From the NCBI RefSeq assembly GCF_001625195.1, contig NC_054391.1, forward strand, positions 8,942,552-9,006,551: a stretch of 64,000 nucleotides of DNA, written 5' to 3'. This DNA is from Drechmeria coniospora (taxonomy: Eukaryota > Ascomycota > Sordariomycetes > Hypocreales > Ophiocordycipitaceae). The first letter of the stretch is position 1, and each line of letters begins with the position of its first letter. Below are positions 12,274-21,567 of the stretch, piece after piece. Position numbers and translations under genes: made by a program. Under the pieces are notes generated by a model. The model saw only the letters and a list, made by a program, of their open reading frames with translations, did not search any database and was not told the origin of the DNA.

Positions 12274-13050
12274 GCGTGGGAGAAGAGCAAGAATTGCTTC
12301 TCCCATGCAATCACGCCCGCTCGAGCCCGGTGCCGGCCGTCGTCGTCGGCCCATCTTGTCTCCATCTGCCTGCCGGTCGACCTGGACGCCGTCGAGCGGA
12401 TGGATATCAAGACATTAGCATTGCCTGTACGGCACAGCACTGTAGTTGTGCTTGCACCGGCATGAAAAGGAATTATCCGCAGTTTGCACGTGCGGCCCCC
12501 CGCGGTCCTTACCGTCGTCTCCTGAGCCTGCGTGTAGGATATGCGGCTGCCTCGGCCTGTCGACGTCGTCGCGTTCATGTCACCACCATCGTCGAGCCGG
12601 TTGCGGCTCAGCTGGGGCAGGTCCGAATAGGGGCAACCAACCGAAGCTCTCGAAGCGGAGCGAGCAACGTCCTCGACTCGTTGCCGCCTGTCTTGGTGTC
12701 AGGAAGTCTGACGCTGCTGTTTGCCATAAATCTCGCACATGGCGGGCCGCCGCCGCCGACCGGCCCAACCCCTTGGACGCCAAACGAGTCGCGCAGTCGC
12801 GAGCACGCGAGATGCGGTGGCAGAGTATGAGCGCCAACTTGCATAGGCCCATGTCCTGGCAAGCAAATTGGCCTCGAGGACGGGCCGGGGGCTTGCAGAC
12901 AGACGCGCGTAGAGATCGCGTTCGACGCCAGCCTGTCGGAGAGCCGTGTATGCGTTTGTAAACTCTGATTCACTTCCATCACCATCGCCACGCGCTCTCC
13001 ATTGGTCGCCCCTTGTTTTCGTAACCCGTCGGCGCGATGGACAAGAGTCC

Positions 13051-13265
13051 GATCAAGGGAAAATAAACAACAAGAATTCGACACTGCTCGGCCAAGTGTT
13101 GTGGTTCTCGTGTCTCGTGGCCCTTTCATTCATCGATAGAATCAGGACGGCCCGATCAAGGGAAAATAAACAACAAGATTTCGACACTGCTCGGCCAAGT
13201 GTCATGGTTCTCGTGTCTCGTGGCCCTTTCATTCATCGATAGAATCAGGACGGCCCGATCAAGGG
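13051..13265. repeat. 103-bp tandem duplication in the SurE-like gene's upstream region
   Basis: Two nearly identical 103-bp copies start at 13051 and 13154, and the first 9 bases recur at 13257. Only a few differences separate them, for example AAGAATTCG versus AAGATTTCG and GTGTTGTGG versus GTGTCATGG. The array ends 74 bp before the ATG of the SurE-like gene at 13339, so it lies in its promoter or 5' leader. The near identity implies a recent duplication. Confidence 0.92.
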
Positions 13266-13338
13266 TAGGGTGCCAAACGACTGACCAATCCCCCTGTGAG
13301 TCCCGATATCGTAAAGGCCTTGCTTCGAGCCCGTCATC

Positions 13339-14289
13339 ATGACTCTCCTCCTCCGATTCGCCGCTCTCGTCGCCCCCGTCGCCCTCGTCGCCCTCGGACA
13401 CGGAGAGCCCCTCCGCATCGTCCACTCGAGTCAACAAACCTGGGCCGAGCTCCGAGTGCGCGTCACCACCGACACCCTCATCGCCAGGGGCCACGACGTC
13501 GTCCTCTCGAGCCCGTGGAAGGACCAATGCGATACAGGCATCTGCTTCGGGTATAAGCAGCGCTTCAGGACTTGCCAGTACCGAAGCTGCATCCTCTCCG
13601 ACGACGTCTGGGGTCGCAACCTCTCGCAGCCCCATCTGCACTGGGTCAAGGGGTCTACCAAAAAGGCACTCCGCCTCGGCATCGACAAGTTCGGCCCCGA
13701 GCTGTGGCAGCATAAATCGCCCGATCTCGCCGTCATCGGCCCCGGCTTCGGCACCGTATTCACCAACCAGGACATGCCTCTGTCGCTCGCCATCGGCGCC
13801 GCCTCCTTCGCCGTCAAGAACGCTCGCGTGCCGGCCATCGTCGTGACGGTCAACGAAAAGGGCCACCTCCCATGGTTCACCACGCCGGTTCCCTTGTCCG
13901 TCCAGATATACGCCGAGCTCGTCGCCAAGCTCGTCGACACCCTCGCCGAGTCCGGGAAACCTCTCGTCCCCGACAGACTCTTGCTCAGCGTCAACATCCC
14001 GCCGGTCGACGCGTCCTGCGACGACGTCTCCAAGTTCCCCTGGATCCTGACCCGCGTGGGGAAGAGGTTGATGGGTGACGACATTGCCTGGTGCGGAACC
14101 AAGCTGCTTCCGACGGAATGGCAGGTCATGCAGGAGTCGACCTTGTGCGCCGTCTCCGTCTCCTTCGCCTATGCCCGCACCCTCCGCACCCCAAACGATC
14201 ACCGCTTGCAGAGGGACATTCGGAACAAGCTGAGGCCCATTCTGAGCTGCATCGACGTCAAGAATCACACACTTATTTCAACCACCTAG
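13339..14289 (+). CDS. Secreted SurE-like protein with degenerate metal site
   Basis: 316 residues with a hydrophobic N-terminal segment (about 3-20, ending ALGHG) that looks like a signal peptide. The mature part follows the SurE phosphatase/nucleotidase fold closely: LRIVHSS at the first beta-strand, then GHDVVLSSP, DKFGPELW, PDLAVIGPGFG, VPLSVQIYAELVAKLVDTL and LLSVNIP, and a C-terminal LSCI. In active SurE the first strand ends NDDG(W), the two Asp binding metal; here the aligned residues are SQQT before Trp35. The GxN metal-binding loop is GPGFG, without Asn, and the catalytic-side Ser loop is also unlike the family. The fold is therefore retained while the metal ligands are gone: probably a pseudoenzyme, perhaps a secreted binding protein. 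Single exon. It converges on the tRNA synthetase gene 177 bp away. Confidence 0.85.
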   Translation: MTLLLRFAALVAPVALVALGHGEPLRIVHSSQQTWAELRVRVTTDTLIARGHDVVLSSPWKDQCDTGICFGYKQRFRTCQYRSCILSDDVWGRNLSQPHLHWVKGSTKKALRLGIDKFGPELWQHKSPDLAVIGPGFGTVFTNQDMPLSLAIGAASFAVKNARVPAIVVTVNEKGHLPWFTTPVPLSVQIYAELVAKLVDTLAESGKPLVPDRLLLSVNIPPVDASCDDVSKFPWILTRVGKRLMGDDIAWCGTKLLPTEWQVMQESTLCAVSVSFAYARTLRTPNDHRLQRDIRNKLRPILSCIDVKNHTLISTT

Positions 14290-14466
14290 ACGCTGATACA
14301 GAGCCACCTAGATCCCCGTTACATAGCACCGAACAAGCATCGCGTCACCGAGAGAGGGCGCCTCCGTCTTGCTTCCGTAACCCGGCCTGCTGCTCCTCGG
14401 GTCGGCCATTGTGTGTGCGTGGGCGAGCCTGAGGTGAACGCGTCCGTGACCTTTTTATTTCGAGTC

Positions 14467-16404
14467 CTACTTGGACGCTTTGCCGGTCGGGATGCTGAAC
14501 AGGACGACCCTCGCTCCCTTGGCTCCGGCCTCGCCTGCCTTCCAATCATTCATGCCCTTGTCCACCCTGTAGAATCCGCGTCGCTCGAGCTGGATGATGT
14601 CGTCGGCCTTGAGCTTGCCGACGCCGGCGTCGCACCAGGCCTCCTCGACGCTCGACGTCGTCGGGTTGAGAAAGTCCTCGACGTTGTCGTCCTCCTCGAG
14701 CTTGTCCTTCGTGATGAGGTAGTCAAAGTCCCACAGCTCGGCCGGCACGAGCTCGAGACCTTGGGCCGAGAGCCAGGTGATCTTCTTGTCCGTCGACTTG
14801 AAGTCGCCCTTGACGTTCAGCTCCATGCTCATGTCGCCGATGGTCTCCTGCTCGGGCAGGTGACGGACAAAGGCGTTGCCCCAGCCCATGAGCGTCACCT
14901 CCTCGCCGGCCTTGAAGCTCTTGGCATCGGCCTGGTCAATGTAAATCTCGGGCGAAAAGACGACGTCCTTCATGCCGACCTCGGCGTTCTTGGGGTGCTT
15001 CTGCCGCTGCTCCACCCTCACCTCGGAGGGGGCCTCGGCGCCCGTCAGCGTCGCCTTGACCATGTCCTTCCGCAGCAGCGCCGTGTGCCGGGCGACGACG
15101 GGGTCAATCTCCTTCTTGTTGGCGTTCCAGAAGCTCGTCCAGTCCATCACCACGACGTTGCGGCTCGGGCCCTGCCGGATGATAAAGTCCCGCAGCGCCG
15201 CGACCGTCATGCCGCGACGGCGGACGCCTCGGATCGTCGGCATCCTCGGGTCGTCCCATCCCCACACCTTGCCGCTCTCGACGAGCTTCGCGAGCTTGCG
15301 CTTCGACAGGAAGGTCCTGATAAAGTTCATGCGGGAAAAGTCCCACATGTGCACCTTGCGGAGGCCGAGGGTGTCGAGGAACCACTGGTACTGGGGGTTG
15401 CGATCCGTGTACTCGGTGGATCGCAGCGCGTGCGTGACGCCCTCGTGGCTGTCGACGACGGGGCAGGCGAGGTCGTACATGGGGTACATGTTCCACTTTC
15501 GCCCGGTCCGGTGGTGGGCGTCGTTGACGTTGCACCGGTAGATGACGGGATCGCGCATCGCCTTGTTCGGGTCGTCGGCCGAAATCTTGGCACGGATGCA
15601 GTGCACCCTGCCCTCGTCCGACCCCTTCTTCATCTCCTCAAAGATGCGCAAGTTCTCGTCGACGGCGCGGTCGCGGCACTTGGAGGGGATGCCGTCCATG
15701 CGTTGGTTGCGCATCGTCTCCTGGTCCGTGTCGTCGGCGTAGGCCTTGCCCATGGTGATGAGCTTCTTGCACGTCTCGTAGAGGTAGTCGAAGTAGTCCG
15801 ACGTGTAGGTCAAGGCGTCGACCTTGATGCCCATGAGGGCGAGGTCCTCGACGATGGCGTCTTGGAACTCCTCGCTCTCCTTGGCCGGGTTGGTGTCGTC
15901 CAGACGGAGGCGCATCTGACCCTTGTTCGCGACGTGACCAAAGTAATCGCTCAGCAGCGCCGCCTTGGCGTGGCCGATGTGAAGGTACCCTCTGTCGGCC
16001 GTTAGCGGATGAGACGGCGGGCGGTCGGTCGGTCAGACGACGCACGAAGGCTCGGGGAGGAATCGAGTGACGACACCCTTGTCCGTGTCCTGGAGGGCGA
16101 GGTTGAAGTTGGCGCCCGCCTTCTTGGCCTCGCCCTTGGTGTCCTCCTGGATCTCGGGGTGAGCCTGCTCGAGAAAGGTGAACCAGCGGCTGACGTTGGG
16201 CAGAACATTTCGACGGATGGAGCCGAGGGCAACCTTGTTCGCCTTGAGAGTCTGCCATACTTTCTTCTCCGCCTCGGTGAGGCTGTAGCCCTCGAGGTAG
16301 GACCTCAGCGTCAGGTGCTTGTCGAGGTCCCTCAGGTGCGGTTCGATGGACCGAAAGTCTCCGGAGAGCTTGGCGGCGAGCGTCTCGATCTCGGCGTGCT
16401 TCAT
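14467..16404 (-). CDS. GUS1: Glutamyl-tRNA synthetase, cytosolic (class I)
   Basis: Charges tRNA-Glu with glutamate for cytosolic translation. Two minus-strand exons, 16046-16404 and 14467-15991, give 627 residues. The 54-bp intron (15992-16045) has donor GTGCGT, branch GCTAAC and acceptor CAG, and splits the Ser codon in LPEPSGYLHIGHAK. The HIGH-type motif is HIGH at 124-127; the KMSKS-type loop is LSKRKL at about 348-353, typical of the archaeal/eukaryotic GluRS branch. Around 120 residues precede the catalytic core, shorter than the N-terminal domain of yeast Gus1. The C-terminal beta-barrel anticodon domain (VTLMGWGNAFV region) is complete. The start at 16404 is chosen because MKHAEIETLAAKL begins the conserved part. 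Confidence 0.95.
15992..16045 (-). other. Intron of the glutamyl-tRNA synthetase gene
   Basis: 54 bp, donor GTGCGT, branch GCTAAC, acceptor GACAG on the minus strand. Removal joins PEP-S-GYLHIGH in frame just before the signature motif. Confidence 0.92.
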
Positions 16405-16728
16405 CTTGGCGGTGGACCAGCAAAGACTATGGTACCAGGGTGAAAAGAGACCAAAGGGCTGGCGGAGGGGGGGGGGGTGAGTGAGTGAGTCAATCGATTT
16501 TGCTGCTGGTGGGGTTGGGAAATAGAGGGGTTTGGGGATGGGTGATGATGTTCTGGCGACCGTCGTTATCGATAAGCTAGCTGCTTGGATGCTGGATCGA
16601 TTTTGCGCCTTACTTTCGAGGCAGTCATTAGCTTCTCCGTTCCGCACCTCCATCGACCTTTTGCGCAGGCCAACTGGCGGAATCTTGGAGAAGCAACAAA
16701 GGATCGGCCAGATTCAGCACCGGATCCC
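16405..16728. promoter_or_regulatory. Shared divergent promoter of GluRS and uL1m
   Basis: Only 324 bp separate the start codons of the minus-strand glutamyl-tRNA synthetase gene and the plus-strand mitochondrial uL1 gene. The interval contains a GATAAG element near 16569 and a poly-G run near 16468. Both products serve translation, in cytosol and mitochondrion, so co-regulation is plausible but inferred. Confidence 0.6.
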
Positions 16729-17701
16729 ATGGCGCCAATCGACCGGTGCTTGGCCTCCATGGCCAGGCTCAGCCTGACGCAATTCTCCCAGGTCGCGCGG
16801 CCGTCGGCGACGTCCATCCCCCGGTTTTTGGCACCCGCCCTGCTGCAACGCCGTCGGGCCTCCGTCGTGAGGATCAAGAAGACGGTGAAGAAACGACCGC
16901 TCCCCAAGGACTTTAAGAGACACAACTTGGAGAAGACGCAGTTTCCTCGGTTCTCGTTGTGCGAGGCCATGCGGTACGCTTCGCTTTCGCACCTCCTGCA
17001 GCCGCCGGCGGCCGGATGCTAACGGGCCCATGCATAGCATTCTACGAGCTGTCGAGGTCGGTCAGCCCCCGGCGTCGATCAAGTACGAGATACATGTCAA
17101 TCTCAAGACGTCGCGAAACGGCCCCGTCATCAAAAACAGCATCCGCCTTCCGCACCCGGTCCAGAGCGACTGGCAGATTGCCGTCGTCTGCCCCGAAGGC
17201 AGCGACATCGCCACCGCCGCCACCGCCGCCGGTGCCGTTGCCGTCGGCGAGGAGGCCCTTTTCGAGGCCATCCGCAAGGAGGAGATTGAGTTTGACAGGC
17301 TCATCTGCCACGAATCGAGCGAAAAGGCGCTCAACAAGGCCGGGCTCGGCAAGATCCTAGGTCCCAAGGGGCTCATGCCGAGCAAGCGGATGAAGACAAT
17401 CGTCACCGACGTCGCCAAGTCGATTCGCGACTCGGCCGGCGCCGCAGACTTTCGCGAGCGTCAGGGTGTCATTCACATGGCCATCGGTCAACTAGGCTAC
17501 ACGCCGGATCAGCTCAAAGCCAACGTGCAGGCGCTTCTCAAGAAGGTTAAATCGGATTGTTCCGACATTTCGGAAGAGTCATCCAAGGAGGTCCACGAGG
17601 TCATCCTGAGCTCAACGCACGGACCCGCGCTGAGCTTGAGCGGAAAGTTCAGGGACGAGGACGACGAAGTTGCACCGGAGGCACTGTCCCATGTCATGTA
17701 A
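16729..17701 (+). CDS. MRPL1: Mitochondrial large-subunit ribosomal protein uL1m
   Basis: Component of the L1 stalk of the mitochondrial ribosome. Exons 16729-16973 and 17038-17701 encode 302 residues. The 64-bp intron (donor GTACGC, branch GCTAAC, acceptor ATAG) splits the Arg codon in CEAMR-ILRAVEVG. The N-terminus is basic and Ser/Arg/Leu-rich, as expected for a mitochondrial presequence. L1 hallmarks include GPVIKNSIRLPHP, the EFDRLICHESSEKAL region, GLGKILGPKGLMPSKRM and FRERQGVIHMAIGQLG. An alternative start is Met at 16759 (MARLSLTQ); I prefer 16729 because the intervening residues fit a presequence. The gene converges on COG2, 129 bp downstream. Confidence 0.93.
16974..17037 (+). other. 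Intron of the uL1m gene
   Basis: 64 bp, donor GTACGC, branch ATGCTAAC, acceptor GCATAG. It interrupts an Arg codon after CEAM. Confidence 0.92.
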
Positions 17702-17830
17702 ACACTCTGCGGCGGCGTGTATTCATTGTACAATATTTTGGCCATGTGTCATCATCGAGTCGTTTGATTGCTCGTCGTGCCATGCTGGCTTGGGACATGG
17801 CGGACGGCCAGTGTCAATTTGCATGCAGCA

Positions 17831-18736
17831 TCACCCCTTGCGCAGTGCCTTGACGGCTTCGTCATGGGCGCCTAGTATGCGATAGACCTCGAGGTATCTC
17901 AGTATCCGGTTGTGTCCTCGCAAACCAGCGGCCCTCGCTTCCTTGAGTGCGTTGCCTAGGTCCAGAAGCAAGGTGTTGCGACATCTCGTCAGGCGCTCCT
18001 CCATCTTGATGATGAACGGGTGCTCCTGGTCGAGGCTTTCCTTGAGCGCCATGATCTTGCGACATTCGCGTGCGGACTGCAGTAGCTTGGTCGGAGGGCT
18101 GCATAGAAGCCCGTCGGCATTTTCCTCCTCCTTGTCGTTGTCGTCGTCGTCGTCACCGTCATCGTCGTCGTCCTCCCACTCCCGCTCGCCGTCGGGCAAG
18201 CCAGCGACCACTAGACTCTCTTCCAATGCCGACAGCCGGTCCGAGAGCTCAATCATCTTTCGGCCCTGCTCAATATCCGATCGCACCTCGCGGAGCTCAT
18301 CGGTGAGCGCTTGCGTCTGTTCCCGTCTCGTGGCGACGGCGGCTTTGATCTCTTCGACGGCTCGCCGAAATCCGAGCAGAGCAACCTTGACACCCTCTAC
18401 CTTTTCGTCGCCGCCGCGCAATTCGGTTCCCAAGGAGAGAAAGGCGGTATAGTTTGAGTTGACGAGCTCCAGAAGCTCCGAGCTGATGTTTGTGCTTCGG
18501 TCCCTCAGGTCCGACCGGAGGTCTTCTAGGGTCTGATGACGGTGCGGAAGGGCCGAGAGGTAGGGGGCGGGATGGAAATCGGGACTGAGAAAGTCGGATC
18601 GGGGGAGGGCTGTCGGGAACGGCAGCGGCGTGTCGTCGTCGGTGTCGGACGAGTCGGACGAGCCCAGGTTGAAGGTGATGGAGGCCACCGAGGTGGACCG
18701 ATGGTGGGAAATGGACGAGGCCTTTGTAGGAGCCAT
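17831..18736 (-). CDS. COG2: Conserved oligomeric Golgi complex subunit 2
   Basis: 301 residues in one exon. The region LPFPTALPRSDFLSPDF, followed by YLSALPHRHQTLEDLRSDL and a helical run LLELVNSNYTAFLSLG, is the characteristic N-terminus of COG2, a lobe A subunit of the tether for retrograde vesicles within the Golgi. The centre is predicted coiled coil (RREQTQALTDELREVRSDIEQ area), then a very acidic Asp/Glu stretch at about 175-200, and a conserved helical tail ending ILGAHDEAVKALRKG. The size matches fungal COG2, which is much shorter than the animal subunit. The start at 18736 (MAPTKASS) is preferred over an upstream in-frame ATG at 18850 because the conserved segment begins shortly after it. 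Confidence 0.9.
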   Translation of the reverse strand: MAPTKASSISHHRSTSVASITFNLGSSDSSDTDDDTPLPFPTALPRSDFLSPDFHPAPYLSALPHRHQTLEDLRSDLRDRSTNISSELLELVNSNYTAFLSLGTELRGGDEKVEGVKVALLGFRRAVEEIKAAVATRREQTQALTDELREVRSDIEQGRKMIELSDRLSALEESLVVAGLPDGEREWEDDDDDGDDDDDNDKEEENADGLLCSPPTKLLQSARECRKIMALKESLDQEHPFIIKMEERLTRCRNTLLLDLGNALKEARAAGLRGHNRILRYLEVYRILGAHDEAVKALRKG

Positions 18737-21567
18737 GGCCAGGCTGGCTGGTTGGTGATGGACGACGACGAGGTATGTGACGGGTCGTGCCGGTGTGCTC
18801 ACTTTGCAAACGCTCCACGGCACGATTTCTGCGGCTCGTCGGCCTGTCAATCAAACAATGGTGAGTCGGCGGCGAGCTCGGCGGTTGCTTGTGTCGTTGA
18901 ATGCCACGTCGCGAAGCTTCCTGGCACCAGCTGATGCTTTCGAGACAAAAGTCGGCGTGACAAACACTAGGCGGGGCAAAATGGACACCTGTTCCCCTTT
19001 GAGCACTGGTGTGGTAATCCCGCTGTAAGAACACCAATACCCAGGCATATACTGGACTTGCTACAGGCGTTCAACAGCGGAAGCGCTACCATTTAGCACG
19101 ACACAGTACCCGCGATTTTAGTGATGTTAGAGGGGCCAAGATTCCGAACAGGGCCTTTAATCGCACGAAGCCGGTTTGCTTGGTGCGTTTAAGTAATTAC
19201 ATGCAAGTATTGCATCCAACGCTTCAGTCGAGTCTTGGAAATTGTCAACCAAAATACTAGAAGCAGCCGAATGACACTATGTATCGCACAAATTGCCACG
19301 GAAGTATGGTTGAATATTGCAGGGGACGTGAATATATACAAATACCTGGTACCGTTGCCCACTTATCAATATGTGCGACCGCTGCTTGTCCAATTGGCAC
19401 TTTGCCATCGCTTGACGAGACAAACTTCCCCGCGTATTGGGCAAAATTACAACAAGCGACCTTGAGACGGACACTGTCTGAACGAAGTTGGAAGAGTGAT
19501 GATTTGTCGTTGACAATGACTGTACAGTATGTCCAAGATGCCTCACATCCGACCATGACAGCGAGTATACCTTCAGTACCATGTCACAGTACTGTACTCC
19601 GTACATGTAGATATGTTCAGAGTGGGTCGTGTCCCGATGTCGTTGCGCTGACATTAAAATATACAATAAAAATACTAATAGTTGTAACGAAAATCCTAAG
19701 AAACTATTTGAATCTTGTGAAGAAGTCATCTCCCGGAGTGTACATGAACTGTACTGTAAGTACATGCAAATGCACCCAAGGTGTAACGTTGTGATGGCTC
19801 CCAGGGTGCTCCCTGAGATGGGTGGAGAAGTGGTGGTTTAGAACAAGTCGCCGCTGCGAGAAAGCTTGGCCATGCAATATATCGGCCTCTGCCGCCCTGG
19901 TGTGCACATCATGTGCACAAGAATATGCCATGAAAACACGGTCTCAACGTGAATCCCGCCTTGGACAGTATATTTCCTGGTGGCTCGACATGGCAAGGGG
20001 ACGATTGCACCGTATTCGGTACCGTCTTGGTGTCATGGCGGGCAAGGTGAGTCCAGAACCGAAAAGGCACAAAAAATACTATACTAGCTTGCTCGTATTT
20101 ACGGTGTTGCTGCACAAACGTCTGCTTCGCCCAAGCAAGCATTGCATCGAAGCGAAACAGCGCGCCCTCGTACGAACGTAGCGTGGATGTCACGGTTCTA
20201 GAGGGGAAGGGAAACGCCGTCGTTTCGGGAAGCCTGCCCTGATCTTCCATGCAGTCGGACGGTGCAAAGAAAAGAGCTCACGAATGGTCCGTACAATGTA
20301 CAAAATGTGTGCAGCAAGGCGTACTTGTAAGTAGAGCTGTGTGTCCATGCATCCCAGAACTCTACACAGAACTTTACAGTACAGTATATGTTTCACGAGT
20401 ACAAGAAAGTATATTTGCTCGACGGGTGACCACGACGATGCAAGCACAGGAGTGGAAAAAGCAAAAAGTTTGTGGAGGGCGAAGAGGAACTAACCAAGCA
20501 GCAAGTGGGGTAGCCTGCAATGGGTGACGGAAAAAAAGAAACAGCGCAAGATGTGGCTGGGCTTACAGTGGGAGGCAAAATGTAGTTGTATCTGGAAATT
20601 TCAACCGGTATACGGAGTAAGATGTTACACAATATCGGCTCGAGAATAATGAATTTATTTGTCCTTTAATTATGGGTGATTTATGGCCATGGCAAGTGTC
20701 CTAGTTTGCACCGTTTTGGAATACAACTTCACTCGAGCGTTGCACAGTCAAGCATAGACAGACTTGGAGGCACCTTTTTGTCCATGCGTTGGGTGGAGTA
20801 GACTTGGTGGATGCGTTAGTGGAGAGCGAGCATTATTCGGCGGTTGCCACGCGATACTCGTTATCAAAAAAATCTTATCAATCGATCAGGATCCACCGAC
20901 CCTCCTGTAATCGGACCATCTGCCCTTCCTTCCTCAAAAGGGTCGTGGCTGCACTCGAGAGGCAGGCGCCAACCATTTGCAAATTCTCGCATCCTTCCTC
21001 ACTTTGCACATTCCATAAAGGAGACGATTTCGGCTCGGTGAAACGTCACACCGCGGCACAACATCACAATCCTTCCACGACGGTGCCTGTGCATGCCAAC
21101 ACTGCCGTCTCCATACACGCAAGTACGAGTGCAGGTGCCGCAGAGGTTGCACAGCCAAACGATCCCTTCGACGAGGGACCCAGACGAAGCCGCAGGGACG
21201 ACGGGAAGCAAGCAACGACGTCTTTTCCCTCGGACAACCGTCGGCAACACCAGCCATTGCATTGCTGCCTCTGCCGCCGCCGGCCGCCGAGTCACTTTGG
21301 CCGACGACGTCAACAGCCACAAACCATCAACCAAACACCCTTTTCTCGTTGCCGCGCTGCGTCGTCTTCGGAAGCGTTCGTTCATTTGTCGGCGCCAAGG
21401 GACATTGAAATCAGATTCAAACTCCATCGCCAGCCGACTCTCCTCTTTCCCGTCCGACGAATGCGGGTGGGCCGACTCGGACTTCCGAGACGACGAATCA
21501 CAGGCCAGAAATCCGACAGGCTGCCCATCAGTACGGAGTACCCAGCGCCCTCCTAGCGCCTGCAGAA
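18737..21567. other. 2.8-kb spacer, partly AT-richer, no gene seen
   Basis: About 19.05-20.75 kb is visibly AT-richer than the rest of the window, with runs such as ATTAAAATATACAATAAAAA near 19650. It contains short frames without resemblance to known proteins. It could be degraded mobile DNA, but I see no terminal repeats or transposase remnants. The right part, from about 20.8 kb, is the upstream region of HapX, where an unrecognised frame (20789-21556 plus) runs up to the gene. Confidence 0.5.
20860..20879. promoter_or_regulatory. Paired GATA elements upstream of hapX (candidate SreA site)
   Basis: GTTATC (20860-20865) and CTTATC (20874-20879) are two GATA-factor cores in the same orientation 14 bp apart, about 690 bp before the HapX start. 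In studied fungi hapX is repressed under iron sufficiency by the GATA factor SreA. Neither element matches the extended ATCWGATAA form fully, so this is a weak candidate. Confidence 0.3.

Larger units (their letters stand above)
9134..13050. other. 3.9-kb spacer without a recognisable gene
   Basis: Frames on both strands (for example 10108-10611 plus, 11925-12830 plus, 12608-13129 minus) show no known domain and no convincing exon structure. The stretch contains a pyrimidine microsatellite (9511-9812), a GTAC-rich section with lower GC (about 11.2-11.96 kb) and a small 21-bp repeat (12227-12273). Non-conserved or noncoding transcripts cannot be judged from sequence alone. Confidence 0.5.

Noticed and set aside
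14413..16005. 530-codon plus-strand frame opposite glutamyl-tRNA synthetase
   Set aside because: Antisense shadow; Val/Leu/Gly-rich translation typical of complemented GC-rich codons.
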